Of a stretch of 64,000 nt of DNA, positions 15,956 to 25,069 are shown piece after piece. The notes under the pieces were generated by a model. It was not told the origin of the DNA. It did not search any database and was given only the letters and a program-made list of their open reading frames with translations. Numbering within the stretch: the stretch's first letter is position 1; every line of letters begins with the position of its first letter. The translations under genes and the position numbers were made by a program. Origin of the DNA: Pseudomonas laurylsulfativorans (GTDB lineage Bacteria; Pseudomonadota; Gammaproteobacteria; Pseudomonadales; Pseudomonadaceae); contig NZ_MUJK01000002.1 in NCBI RefSeq assembly GCF_002906155.1, positions 682,001 through 746,000 on the forward strand, read 5' to 3'.

Positions 15956-16174
15956 TTACTTGATCGATTCGGGCGCTGCTTGCAACTGTGCCTCGACTTC
16001 GGCGCAGCGTGGGCACAGGCACGAGGCGTTGCGCAGTTCAGCCGGCAGCGCCTGGAGCACGGCCGGGTCGATGCTGACGCCGTAGCACCAGCAGGCGCGG
16101 TCGGCTGTTCGCGGGTCGGCCAGGGTGCAGTCGTTGGGCGCGCCGCAGGCGGGGCAGAGGTCAGGCTGGTTCAT
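15956..16174 (-). CDS. Cysteine-rich CWC family protein
   Basis: The 72-aa protein has eight Cys. CPACGAPNDC (7-16) and ACWCYGVSIDP (27-37) match the CWC family signature, and CLCPRC (52-57) closes a probable metal site. Function unknown. Its start overlaps the end of the upstream GGDEF gene by 14 nt, implying coupled translation. No transmembrane segment is visible. Confidence 0.8.
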   Translation of the reverse strand: MNQPDLCPACGAPNDCTLADPRTADRACWCYGVSIDPAVLQALPAELRNASCLCPRCAEVEAQLQAAPESIK

Positions 16175-17675
16175 GGACAGAGTGAGACCTTTCCACGCAG
16201 GTTCGGTTACGGCCAGTTTGCTTGGCCCGATACATCGCATGATCCGCCCGCGACAGCAGGCTGTGCAAGGTGTCATCGGGCTGCAGGGTCGTGAGACCGA
16301 TGCTGACCGTCACATGCAAGGCTTGACCGTTGTAGGTATAGCGCTGCTGTTCCACGTGCAGGCGAATTTTCTCGGCAATCATCAGACCGGTCTTGCCGTC
16401 GGTGTCCTTGAGCAGCACGATGAACTCTTCACCGCCCCATCGGCAGACGATGTCGGATTGACGCAGACAACTTTCCAGATCCCGGGCGAAACCGATGAGT
16501 ACCTGATCGCCGGCCAGGTGGCCGTAGGTGTCGTTCAGCGCCTTGAAGTGGTCGAGGTCCAGCAGCAAAGCGGTCAGCGGCTTGGGTTCACGCTGGGCTT
16601 CTTGCAAGGCCTGCGCGGCCAGCAGGTCGAAGCCGCGACGGTTGGGCAGTTCGGTCAGGCTGTCGAGGATGGCCTGGACCTGGATCTTGTCTTGATAGCG
16701 CTTGACCACCCGGTTGAGCAAGGCCAGCACGATCAACGTGACCAGCAGGCAGATCAGCAGATTGAGGTACAGCGACTGGCGGATTTCACCGAGGGCGCTG
16801 TCTTCGCGTTTGTCGACGAACAGGTACCAGTTCAGCTCCGGGATAAACCGCACGTTGAGGAAATGCCCCTGGCCCTGCACGGAGTATTCATAGCTGCCGC
16901 TGTGAGGCTTGGGCAGTCGGCTGATCAGGTCTTTCATGCTGTCGAGTTCGCCGAGTTTCTGCCCGATGTGTGCACCCTGCGGACCCCCTTCGGCGCCGGT
17001 GAGCACCAGGCGTCCGAAGTTGTCGACGAAATATACGCTGCGCTGATAACGCTGCTGGTACTTGTCGATCAGCTTGATCACAGCGTCGACGGTCAGGCCG
17101 ACGCCGGCCGCGCCGATGAACCGGTCGTTGTAGTCGTAGACCTTGTAGTTGATGAAGAAGGTCAGGTTGTCCTTGTTGGCGAGGTCCGGGTCGACGTTGA
17201 TCTCGTACGGGTCCTTCATGTCGCGCACGCGAAAGTACCAGGCGTCGCGGGGTTCGGTGGCCTTGACCTGTTTGAGCACACCTTTGGCGTGGTAGTAGGT
17301 CAGGCTGGTGTTGGAGACGAAGAACGCGGTGTAGGCGCCGTAGTGGGTCATGACTTCGTTGAGGTAACGGGTCATCTGGTCGGAGTCCTTTTCACCGTTG
17401 ACCACCCAATCGCGCATGAAGGTGTCGCGGGCCATCATCGAGGAAATCAGGATCGGCCTGACCAGGTCTTTCTGGATTTCCGAGTAGACGGTGTCCGACG
17501 TCAGCGGCAGTTCGGTGTTGACGATGTTGTCGCGGATCGATGCCCGAGAGGCGTAGTAACTGAGAAAGGAGGTAGCGAGAAAACCTGCGCCCAGCAATGC
17601 GACCAGCGTGAGGACCAACGAGCGTTGAGAATACAGCGGCGAGCGAAGCGGCATGGCAGTTCCATTGGCAGTCAT
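16161..17675 (-). CDS. Membrane diguanylate cyclase with dCACHE-type periplasmic sensor
   Basis: The 504-aa protein has a short cytoplasmic N-terminus, TM1 at about 20-42 and a periplasmic sensor of about 270 residues resembling a double Cache domain (AWYFRVRDMKDPYEINVDPD; FIGAAGVGLTVD). TM2 lies at about 313-335. The cytoplasmic GGDEF domain (345-495) has an intact RWGGEEFIVLL active site and an RQSD I-site. It should synthesise c-di-GMP in response to a periplasmic ligand. Met8 (MPLRSP) is an alternative start. The CWC gene overlaps its 3' end. Confidence 0.88.
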   Translation of the reverse strand: MTANGTAMPLRSPLYSQRSLVLTLVALLGAGFLATSFLSYYASRASIRDNIVNTELPLTSDTVYSEIQKDLVRPILISSMMARDTFMRDWVVNGEKDSDQMTRYLNEVMTHYGAYTAFFVSNTSLTYYHAKGVLKQVKATEPRDAWYFRVRDMKDPYEINVDPDLANKDNLTFFINYKVYDYNDRFIGAAGVGLTVDAVIKLIDKYQQRYQRSVYFVDNFGRLVLTGAEGGPQGAHIGQKLGELDSMKDLISRLPKPHSGSYEYSVQGQGHFLNVRFIPELNWYLFVDKREDSALGEIRQSLYLNLLICLLVTLIVLALLNRVVKRYQDKIQVQAILDSLTELPNRRGFDLLAAQALQEAQREPKPLTALLLDLDHFKALNDTYGHLAGDQVLIGFARDLESCLRQSDIVCRWGGEEFIVLLKDTDGKTGLMIAEKIRLHVEQQRYTYNGQALHVTVSIGLTTLQPDDTLHSLLSRADHAMYRAKQTGRNRTCVERSHSVHEPA

Positions 17676-17773
17676 CCGATGGCAAGCATTCTAAGGGTAC
17701 TGCGGGGAAATAACTGCTCCATGTGCGCCGCGAATGGTCGCTCCTATGTTCCACGGAGGTTGCGCGTGGTCAT

Positions 17774-17936
17774 TGTGGGAGCGGGCTTTTGTGGCGAGGG
17801 GGCTTGCCCCCGTTGGGTCGCGAAGCGACCCCCCAACGCCCAGGCCCGGTTTGTCTCAGGCAAACCGCATGGCAGGATTTGGGGACTGCTGCGCAGTCCA
17901 GCGGGGGCAAGCCCCCTCGCCACAAGTGCTCCCACA
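17774..17936. repeat. Nested REPIN: GTGGCGAGGGGG type inside GTGGGAGC ends
   Basis: TGTGGGAGCGGGCTTT (17774 on) is followed directly by the inner TGTGGCGAGGGGGCTTGCCC arm. The right side mirrors this with CCCCTCGCCACA then GCTCCCACA (to 17936). Two different REP end sequences are therefore nested symmetrically. Confidence 0.85.
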
Positions 17937-17949
17937 GGGTTGAGTGCGT

Positions 17950-19728
17950 TTAAGCCAGTGTTTTCAGATACATCCGCCACCCGCCCAAATGACTGATATT
18001 CACCGCGCCCTCCAACCCATACGCCTCGCAGATAAACCCGCTCTCCCAGCGGCCGTCCGCCAGTTGCACCTTGCCCAACCCCAAGGGTGCCGGAATCCCG
18101 GTCAGGAACGAGCCCAACTCGCTGCTCGGCAACTCCCAGACTTCCACCGCAATCGCCACGCCGCCATCCTTCACGCGGACCATGCCCGGACGAAACGGCG
18201 GGCCGCCGGCCAGGGCATAGAGTTGGTAATCCGGCGAGCTGACGGTCGACTCCAGCAAACGGGCGCCGCGCTGCTTGAGTTGCCAGTTCAACGCCAACCC
18301 GTCCAGGTGCGCGCCGCAGACCACCAGCCGCGCCCGATCATGACGTGCCGCCGTCGCCGGTTCTGGCGCGGCCAAGCCTTGTTGACGCTGCAAGGCATCC
18401 GCCACGCTCAACAGATATTGATCGGTAAAGGCCCGGCCAAACAGCGTCACGCCCCAAGGCAGGCCGTTGTCCATGAAGGCGCTGGGCACGGCGACGGCGG
18501 CGTAGTCGAGCAGGTTCATGAAGTTGGTGTAGTAACCCAGTTCCGAATTACGCAGTACCGGTTCGGCCTTGAGCTGCGCCAGCGTCACCGGCCGGCCGAT
18601 GGTTGGCGTGACCACACAATCGAGGCCTTCCAGCGCTGTGTCGCACAGGGCTTTGAGCGCTTGCAGGCGGTATTGGGCGCGGAAGGTTTGCACGCCGTCG
18701 ACGGCGGGAGCCTTGGCCAGTACGGCGCGAATCACCGGCAACACAGCCTCGGGATTTTGCGCCATCAACTCACCGGCCACGCTGTAGCGCTCGGCTACCC
18801 ACGGGCCTTCATAGAGCAAGCGGGCTGCCTCCAGAAAGGGCGACAGATCCAGTTCCACCGCTTCGCCACCCAGGGCCTTGAGGCGGTCGATGGCATCACC
18901 GAACAACAGCGGGCCTTCAGGGCAACCGAAAAATTGCAGGTCCTGTGCACGGGGTACGCCGAAACGGAATGGGCGTGGTGTGCCGAACGCTGAGCCGTCG
19001 TTCCACAGCGGGTTGCTGCGGCTGTATTCGTCCCGTGGGTCCAGGCGTGCGGTGAGCGCCAGCAATTGACTGGCCTCCCGCGCCGTGGCGGTGAAGGTGG
19101 TGACGCAATCGAGCGTACGACAGGCCGGAACCACGCCGGCTGTCGAAATCAGGCCCTTGGTGGCCTTCATGCCGACCAGATTGTTCAACGCCGCCGGCAC
19201 GCGCCCGGAGCCGGCGGTATCGGTGCCCAGCGCAAAGCTCGCGACGCCGAGCGCCACCGCCAGCGACGAACCGGCGCTGGACCCCCCCGACGGATACTCC
19301 GGCAACACGCTGTTGGGGCAGGCGCCGTAGGGTGAGCGGCTGCCGTTGAGCCCTGTGGCGAACTGGTCGAGGTTGGTTTTGCCCAACGGAATCGCACCGA
19401 GGGCCAACAGTTGCTCGACGATGGTCGCCGAGCGCTCCGGCACGTAGGCAAATGCCGGGCACGCCGCTGTGGTCGGGATGCCGGCCAGGTCGATGTTGTC
19501 CTTGATCGCGAACGGCACGCCATACAGCGGCAGGCTGTCGGGGTCGCGACCGTCGAGGGCGGCGAGGTAAGGCTCCATTTCCTCGGCGCTGAGCAAGTGG
19601 ATGAACAGGTGATAGTCCGGGTTCAGGGCGGCGGCTTTGTCCCGCAGTTGCAGCAGCAACTGCCGTGGCGTGGTGCGGCCTTCGCGATAAGCGCTGCGCA
19701 GGGCGTCGAGTTGCAGATTGATGTTCAT
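17950..19728 (-). CDS. atzF: Allophanate hydrolase
   Basis: The 592-aa protein has an N-terminal amidase-signature domain with the Ser-Ser-Lys triad visible: Lys76 in AIKDNID, the cis-Ser in YPSGGSSAGSS (about 150-151) and Ser174 in GTDTAGSGR. The C-terminal AtzF domain (about 440-592) ends in the GLGKVQLADG and GLEGAVNISHLGGWRMY motifs. It splits allophanate to two ammonia and two carbon dioxide, the last step of guanidine or urea-carboxylase pathways. AAAGGA upstream supports the start at 19728; an in-frame ATG 18 nt earlier is less well placed. It follows the carboxylase by 25 bp as the last operon gene. Confidence 0.93.
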   Translation of the reverse strand: MNINLQLDALRSAYREGRTTPRQLLLQLRDKAAALNPDYHLFIHLLSAEEMEPYLAALDGRDPDSLPLYGVPFAIKDNIDLAGIPTTAACPAFAYVPERSATIVEQLLALGAIPLGKTNLDQFATGLNGSRSPYGACPNSVLPEYPSGGSSAGSSLAVALGVASFALGTDTAGSGRVPAALNNLVGMKATKGLISTAGVVPACRTLDCVTTFTATAREASQLLALTARLDPRDEYSRSNPLWNDGSAFGTPRPFRFGVPRAQDLQFFGCPEGPLLFGDAIDRLKALGGEAVELDLSPFLEAARLLYEGPWVAERYSVAGELMAQNPEAVLPVIRAVLAKAPAVDGVQTFRAQYRLQALKALCDTALEGLDCVVTPTIGRPVTLAQLKAEPVLRNSELGYYTNFMNLLDYAAVAVPSAFMDNGLPWGVTLFGRAFTDQYLLSVADALQRQQGLAAPEPATAARHDRARLVVCGAHLDGLALNWQLKQRGARLLESTVSSPDYQLYALAGGPPFRPGMVRVKDGGVAIAVEVWELPSSELGSFLTGIPAPLGLGKVQLADGRWESGFICEAYGLEGAVNISHLGGWRMYLKTLA

Positions 19729-19753
19729 GGTGTCAGTCCTTTTCAAAATGGGC

Positions 19754-22700
19754 TCAGTCGAGTTCCAGCACCACGACGCGCTGTCCGGCGCGCACCGCCG
19801 AACCCGGTTGCACGCGAATCTCGCGCACCACGCCGGCCATCGGTGCGAGCAGGGGGATTTCCATCTTCATCGACTCCAGGATCACCAGCACATCACCGGC
19901 CTCGACGCGGCTACCGGTCTCGACCTGGACCTGCCAGAGGTTGCCGGCAATGTGGCTGTCGACGCTCTGTTGGCCGCTCGCCAACGGTGCATCTTCGGTG
20001 GCCTCCGGGGCCAGTTCTTCACTGTCGAAATGCGCCTGGCCGCTGGCGATCCAGCGTTCGCGTTCGGCGTTGAACGCCCCTTGTTGCTGCGCACGAAAAG
20101 CGCCGATGGATTCGGCTTCCCGGGCCAGAAATGCCTGGTAATCCGCCAGGTTCAACTGACTGTGCTCGATGTTCAGGTCGAAGCGCCCGAGGGGGAAATC
20201 CCGGCGGATGCGCAGCAGTTCATCGGCGCTGACCGGGTAGAAACGGATCTGGTCGAAAAACCGCAACAGCCACGGTTTGCCATCGAACGCGGCCACTTCG
20301 CGATAGCGGTTCCACATCTGCAGCGTGCGTCCGACAAACTGATAACCGCCGGGGCCTTCCATGCCGTAGACGCACATGTAGGCGCCCCCGATGCCCACCG
20401 AGTTTTCCGCGGTCCAGGTGCGCGCCGGGTTGTACTTGGTGGTCACCAGGCGATGGCGCGGGTCGAGCGGGGTGGCGACTGGTGCGCCGAGGTAGACGTC
20501 TCCCAGCCCCATCACCAGGTAGCTGGCGTCGAACACAGTGCGTTGTACTTCATCGAGGTTCGGCAGGTCGTTGATGCGGCGGATGAACTCCAGGTTGCTC
20601 GGGCACCACGGCGCGTCCTTGCGCACGGTGGTCATGTATTTCTCGATGGCCAGCTGGCACGCCGGATCATCCCAGGACAGCGGCAGATGAACGATGCGCG
20701 ACGGTACTTGCAGGTCTTTGGCGGCGCACACCGCGTCCCATTCGCCGGCGACTATGCCGAGCAGATCGGACAGCGGCAGTTGCTCGGGCTGGTAGTGGAT
20801 TTGCAGTGAGCGGATGCCGGGGGTGAGGTCGATCACGCCGTGCAGGTGTTTGCTTTCCAGGGCTTGCATGAGGGCGTGGGCGCGGAAGCGCAGGACCAGG
20901 TCCAGTTCCGGGGCGCCGATTTCAAGCAGCAAATGCGTATCGCCCGACAGCCGTGCAACCAGCCGCGTATCCCCCTGCTCGATATCCAGCACCACAGGCG
21001 ACACAAGACCTTGTAGGCGCTGGCTTGCCAGCGATGAAGTTGATGCGGTGTCTGGTCGGGCCCCATCGCTGGCAAGCCAGCTCCTACAGAGTTTTCGCGC
21101 GTCCTCGATATTGACGGGCAGGAACTGGATTTTGTCTCCCGCCTTGAGTTGCCCCAACTGCCAAAGATCCGCCTCGATCACCGTCACCGGGCACACGAAC
21201 CCGCCGAGGCTCGGGCCGTCCGGACCGAGGATCACCGGCATGTCACCGGTAAAATCCACCGCACCGATCGCATAGGGATTGTCGTGGATGTTCGACGGGT
21301 GCAGACCCGCCTCGCCACCGTCGGCGCGCACCCACTCAGGTTTCGGCCCGATCAGGCGTACACCGGTACGGCTGGAGTTGAAATGCACTTCCCACGGCGT
21401 GGCGAAGAAGGTGCCGATGTAGTTTTCGGTGAAGTATTCCGGGGCGCCGTGGGGGCCATAGATCACTCGAATTTGCCGAACCGTCGGCAACTCGGCGATC
21501 TGTTCTTCAGCCAGTTGTTGACCGGCGCTGCGGTCAATCAGGGCTGGCACATGCAATACGTCACCGGCGCGCAAGGCGCGGCCACCGTGGCCACCAAACT
21601 GACCCAGGGTGAACGTGCTTTTACTGCCCAGATAATCCGGAACCTGCAGGCCGCCGCGCAGGCACAGATAGCTGCGGGCACCCGCACCGGCAATCGTGCC
21701 GAGACTCAATGTGGCGCCTGCCGGAATCAGCAGCGCAGTGCTCATCGGCACGGCTTCACCGTTAAGCAGTAATGGAATCACCGCCCCGGTCACCGCCACC
21801 ACCGCCTCGCAATTGAAGCGCAGCAGGGGCCCGCTCATGGTGATTTCCAGCGCTGCCGCGCCTTCGTCATTGCCCAGCAACCGGTTGCCCAGACGCAGCG
21901 CGCGACTGTCCATCGGCCCCGATGGCGGCACGCCCACCGCCCAGTAGCCGAGACGGCCGGGGTAGTCCTGAACGCTGGTCTGGGTGCCTGCACTGAGCAC
22001 CTCGAACGTGTTGGCCTGATAGACCAGTCCTTCCAGACACCGGGTCCATGGCTGCCCGCTGGCGAAAGGCGTATCCAGCAGAATCTGCCGCAGATAATCG
22101 CGGTTGGTTTCCACGCCGTAGAGCACGCTGGCACCCAGCGCTTGATGCAGTTGCGCAGTCGCTTCTTCGCGAGTCGGCGCCCAACTGATGACCTTGGCGA
22201 TCATCGGGTCGAAATACGGCGGGATCTCGCAGCCAGCCTCGACCCAGGTGTCGATGCGCAGTTGCATGCCATTGGCCGCCGGGAAGTCCACGGCGGTGAG
22301 CAGGCCTGGGCTCGGTTGAAAATCGCGACCCGGATCCTCGGCATACAACCGCGCCTGAATCGCATGCCCCTGCGGTTTCAGATCCTGTACCAGATCGCTA
22401 AGCGACGGTAGATCACCGGCTGCCAGTTGCACCATCCAGCGCACCAGATCGACACCCCATACCTGTTCGGTGACACCGTGTTCCACCTGCAAGCGGGTGT
22501 TCACCTCAAGGAAATAGAAACGCTGGGCATCGCTGTCGAATACGAATTCGACGGTGCCGGCACTGCGGTAATTCACCGCTTTGGCCAGTTTGATCGCCGC
22601 CGCGCACAGTTCATCGGCCATGCCGTCGGGCAGGTTCGGCGCCGGGGTTTCTTCGAGGACTTTCTGGTTGCGTCGTTGCACCGAGCAATCACGCACGCCG

Positions 22701-23368
22701 AGGGCGATCACCTCGCCGCGACCGTCGCCGAACACCTGAACTTCCAGATGGCGGGCACGCTGGATGTACTTTTCGATGAACACTCCGGCGTCGCTGAAGT
22801 TGTTCTGGCCCAGGCGTTTGACTGCCTCGAAGGACTCGCTCAACTCGGCCGCGCTGCGGCACACGCGCATGCCGATGCCGCCACCGCCGGCGGTGCTCTT
22901 GAGCATCACCGGATAGCCGACCTGTTCACCGGCCAGCAGCGCGGCGTCGAGGCTGTCGAGCAGTTCGGTGCCTTCGAGCATCGGTACGCCGTGTTGCTTG
23001 GCCAGTGCGCGCGCTGTGTGCTTGAGGCCGAACACCCGCAGTTGCTCTGGTGTCGGGCCGATGAAGGCGATATTGGCGGCCTCGCAGGCTTCGGCGAACG
23101 CGGCGTTTTCCGAGAGAAAACCGTAGCCGGGGTGGATCGCCGTGGCACCGGTGGATATGGCGATAGCGAGGATTTTATCGACCGCCAGGTAAGTGCCGGC
23201 GGCCGCGCCCTCACCAAGGCTGTGGGCCTCGTCGGCTTGCAGGATGTGCAGGCTGGCGGCATCGGCTTCGGAGTACACGGCAACACCCTGCACGTGCAGT
23301 TCGCGCAAGGTGCGCAGGATGCGGCAGGCAATGGCGCCACGGTTGGCAATCAGGACTTTTTCGAACAT
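19754..23368 (-). CDS. uca: Biotin-dependent guanidine/urea carboxylase
   Basis: The 1204-aa multidomain enzyme carries biotin carboxylase/ATP-grasp (about 1-450; MLKSTAGGGGIGMRVCR), then the KipA-like half (about 465-755) and KipI-like half (about 790-1000) of the carboxyltransferase, a linker, and a C-terminal biotinyl domain with the biotinylated Lys in ILESMKMEIPLL. It carboxylates urea or guanidine with ATP and bicarbonate. Context (guanidine-I riboswitch, DUF1989 pair) points to guanidine, giving carboxyguanidine. Oddly, a REPIN (21012-21088) is translated in frame in the linker between the two carboxyltransferase halves (about residues 761-786). Confidence 0.92.
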   Translation of the reverse strand: MFEKVLIANRGAIACRILRTLRELHVQGVAVYSEADAASLHILQADEAHSLGEGAAAGTYLAVDKILAIAISTGATAIHPGYGFLSENAAFAEACEAANIAFIGPTPEQLRVFGLKHTARALAKQHGVPMLEGTELLDSLDAALLAGEQVGYPVMLKSTAGGGGIGMRVCRSAAELSESFEAVKRLGQNNFSDAGVFIEKYIQRARHLEVQVFGDGRGEVIALGVRDCSVQRRNQKVLEETPAPNLPDGMADELCAAAIKLAKAVNYRSAGTVEFVFDSDAQRFYFLEVNTRLQVEHGVTEQVWGVDLVRWMVQLAAGDLPSLSDLVQDLKPQGHAIQARLYAEDPGRDFQPSPGLLTAVDFPAANGMQLRIDTWVEAGCEIPPYFDPMIAKVISWAPTREEATAQLHQALGASVLYGVETNRDYLRQILLDTPFASGQPWTRCLEGLVYQANTFEVLSAGTQTSVQDYPGRLGYWAVGVPPSGPMDSRALRLGNRLLGNDEGAAALEITMSGPLLRFNCEAVVAVTGAVIPLLLNGEAVPMSTALLIPAGATLSLGTIAGAGARSYLCLRGGLQVPDYLGSKSTFTLGQFGGHGGRALRAGDVLHVPALIDRSAGQQLAEEQIAELPTVRQIRVIYGPHGAPEYFTENYIGTFFATPWEVHFNSSRTGVRLIGPKPEWVRADGGEAGLHPSNIHDNPYAIGAVDFTGDMPVILGPDGPSLGGFVCPVTVIEADLWQLGQLKAGDKIQFLPVNIEDARKLCRSWLASDGARPDTASTSSLASQRLQGLVSPVVLDIEQGDTRLVARLSGDTHLLLEIGAPELDLVLRFRAHALMQALESKHLHGVIDLTPGIRSLQIHYQPEQLPLSDLLGIVAGEWDAVCAAKDLQVPSRIVHLPLSWDDPACQLAIEKYMTTVRKDAPWCPSNLEFIRRINDLPNLDEVQRTVFDASYLVMGLGDVYLGAPVATPLDPRHRLVTTKYNPARTWTAENSVGIGGAYMCVYGMEGPGGYQFVGRTLQMWNRYREVAAFDGKPWLLRFFDQIRFYPVSADELLRIRRDFPLGRFDLNIEHSQLNLADYQAFLAREAESIGAFRAQQQGAFNAERERWIASGQAHFDSEELAPEATEDAPLASGQQSVDSHIAGNLWQVQVETGSRVEAGDVLVILESMKMEIPLLAPMAGVVREIRVQPGSAVRAGQRVVVLELD
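21012..21088. repeat. REPIN inside the carboxylase coding region
   Basis: TGTAGGCGCTGGCTTGCCAG (21012-21031) and its inverted copy ending CTGGC...CTCCTACA (to 21088) form a complete 77-bp REPIN. It is read through in frame as CRSWLASDGA ... SSLASQRLQ with no stop, at a domain boundary. Confidence 0.93.
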
Positions 23369-23492
23369 GGCATAACCCCCGGAGGCGATAGCGCATCAGC
23401 CTCGACTGGGATGCGGGCCGTCCCGCAGTTTTTCGAAATGCGCCAGGGTCGTCCCCGACGGCAGAATCACCAGATTTGAAACGCCGGGCCCT

Positions 23493-23592
23493 TGTAGGAG
23501 CGAGCTTGCTCGCGATGGTCGTTAACGATTACGCGTAAACCCAGATGCCCAGCGGTGCTCTTGGGTTTTTCGCGAGCAAGCTCGCTCCTACA
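23493..23592. repeat. REPIN within the operon, ahead of the carboxylase gene
   Basis: TGTAGGAGCGAGCTTGCTCG and its inverted copy enclose GTCGTTAACGATTACGCG plus an AAACCCA...TGGGTTT inner hairpin. It fills the 309-bp gap between the second DUF1989 gene and the carboxylase gene (23369-23677), which holds no other feature. Confidence 0.9.
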
Positions 23593-23677
23593 GGGGGTGG
23601 TGGTTTTTACTTTTTCAGGCACTGGCCAGAACGGGCCTGGCACAAGGCAAACAACCAGCGGCGCAATGTCGGGAGTT

Positions 23678-24319
23678 TCAGTTCCATACCAGCAGCTCCG
23701 CCGGGGTCGGGTTGTAGGCATTGCACGGGTTGTTCAGTTGCGGGCAGTTGGAGATCAGCACGATCACGTCCATCTCGGCCCGCAGGTCGACGTACTTGCC
23801 CGGCGCGGAAATGCCGTCTTCGAAGGTCAGCCCGCCGTCGGCAGTGACCGGTACGTTCATGAAGAAGTTGATGTTCGGCCCTATGTCGCCCTTGCCCAGT
23901 CGACCATCGTGAACACAGGCGCGCAGGTAGTTGTCGCGGCAGCTGTGCATGTAGCGTTTCTCCAACGCATAGCGCACGGTGTTGCTCTCTTGCGCACAGG
24001 CGCCACCCAGGGTGTCGTGGCGCCCGCAGGTGTCGGCGACGATGGTCAGCATCGGCTTGCCGAGGTTGGAATACAGCACGCTGCCAGTGCTCAGGTACAC
24101 GCTGTTCTGTCGGCGCAGGGTACGCTGCACGTCGTAGCGTTCCTTGGGATTGGCGACGCTGTAGAACAAGGTGTCGACAGCCTGGTTGCCCTCAAGATCG
24201 AGGATGCGCAGGGTCTGGCCGGCCTTGACCTCCATCAGCCAGGGTTCACCGGCGGGGATGGTGGCGCGGTAGACCGCGGTTTCAGGCAACGGTTGTGCAG
24301 TGGCGATTGCGAGTGACAT
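23678..24319 (-). CDS. DUF1989 protein, urea-amidolyase-associated protein 2 (carboxyguanidine deiminase subunit)
   Basis: The 213-aa DUF1989 protein has motifs [31 protein letters not shown] and INFFMNVPV that identify UAAP2. Paired DUF1989 proteins beside this carboxylase have been shown in other bacteria to form carboxyguanidine deiminase (CgdAB), which converts carboxyguanidine to allophanate plus ammonia. The DTCG Cys and neighbouring His/Asp residues probably bind the metal. It follows the other subunit gene by 11 bp in the same operon, so the two are probably translated together. Confidence 0.88.
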   Translation of the reverse strand: MSLAIATAQPLPETAVYRATIPAGEPWLMEVKAGQTLRILDLEGNQAVDTLFYSVANPKERYDVQRTLRRQNSVYLSTGSVLYSNLGKPMLTIVADTCGRHDTLGGACAQESNTVRYALEKRYMHSCRDNYLRACVHDGRLGKGDIGPNINFFMNVPVTADGGLTFEDGISAPGKYVDLRAEMDVIVLISNCPQLNNPCNAYNPTPAELLVWN

Positions 24320-24330
24320 GGCAGCGATCC

Positions 24331-25056
24331 TCAGGCGAACAGGCGGTCGGTGTTGATGAAGCCGCGCTCGTTTTCCGGGCGCGAGGTGCGGCAGTGTTCG
24401 GCGACGCTTGGGTCGGCGTTCATCCAGCTGAGCTTCAGCGGTTTCGGTGCGTATTGCGGCGACGGGTCCATCGGATGCTGCAGGGCGGTGAGCACCACCA
24501 GGGTGTCCATCGGCGCGTACAACTCGATGTAGTCACCCGCCCTGGAGTGGTCTTCGACAAAGTGAAAACGCCCGGCGTCATCGACGTTCACGCGGCTGAA
24601 CAGGTTGAGGGTCATCAGCAGGTCGGACAGGCCCAGCCCCCACTTGCCCAGCTCCACCAACAGGTTGTCGGTACCGTTGCGCAAGAAGCCGTTGCGCAGT
24701 TCCTGATAGCGGCCGGCGCCGTATTTTTCCGCCACTTCTTCAGCGCAGAGCACGCCGCCGAGGCTGTCGCTCCAGCCGCAAGTGTCGGCGGTGATGGCGG
24801 CCAGCACGCGACCCATGTCCGAGTACAGGCAATGGCCGGTGGTGAGCTTGGCGGTGTGTTGGCATTTGAGGCTGTCGGGCAGGTTCAGCCGTTCGGTTTT
24901 TTCATTGGCGTTGAGCAACGTCAGGCTGACGTTGGCGCCGCCACGCAGGTCGGTCAGGCGCAGCAGTTGGCCGCGTTTGAGCACGAAGGAACGATGGCCG
25001 CCACCGGGGAGCATTTCTTCGGCGAAGGGCGGGAACAGTTGGGTCGAATCAGTCAT
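24331..25056 (-). CDS. DUF1989 protein, urea-amidolyase-associated protein 1 (carboxyguanidine deiminase subunit)
   Basis: This 241-aa protein carries the DUF1989 pattern: [19 protein letters not shown], a metal-site motif [15 protein letters not shown] (about 115-129) and [20 protein letters not shown]. It is paralogous to its downstream neighbour and matches UAAP1. Together they are the expected carboxyguanidine deiminase. The start at 25056 (MTDSTQLF) is preferred; the longer frame to 25125 would run into the ATPase gene's last codons. Spacing to both neighbours is 11-14 bp, a tight operon. Confidence 0.88.
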   Translation of the reverse strand: MTDSTQLFPPFAEEMLPGGGHRSFVLKRGQLLRLTDLRGGANVSLTLLNANEKTERLNLPDSLKCQHTAKLTTGHCLYSDMGRVLAAITADTCGWSDSLGGVLCAEEVAEKYGAGRYQELRNGFLRNGTDNLLVELGKWGLGLSDLLMTLNLFSRVNVDDAGRFHFVEDHSRAGDYIELYAPMDTLVVLTALQHPMDPSPQYAPKPLKLSWMNADPSVAEHCRTSRPENERGFINTDRLFA

Positions 25057-25069
25057 GGGCAAAACCCTC

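Noticed and set aside
16125..17996. A 623-codon plus-strand ORF opposite the GGDEF gene
   Set aside because: An antisense shadow of the high-GC GGDEF gene; the opposite strand has full domain matches.
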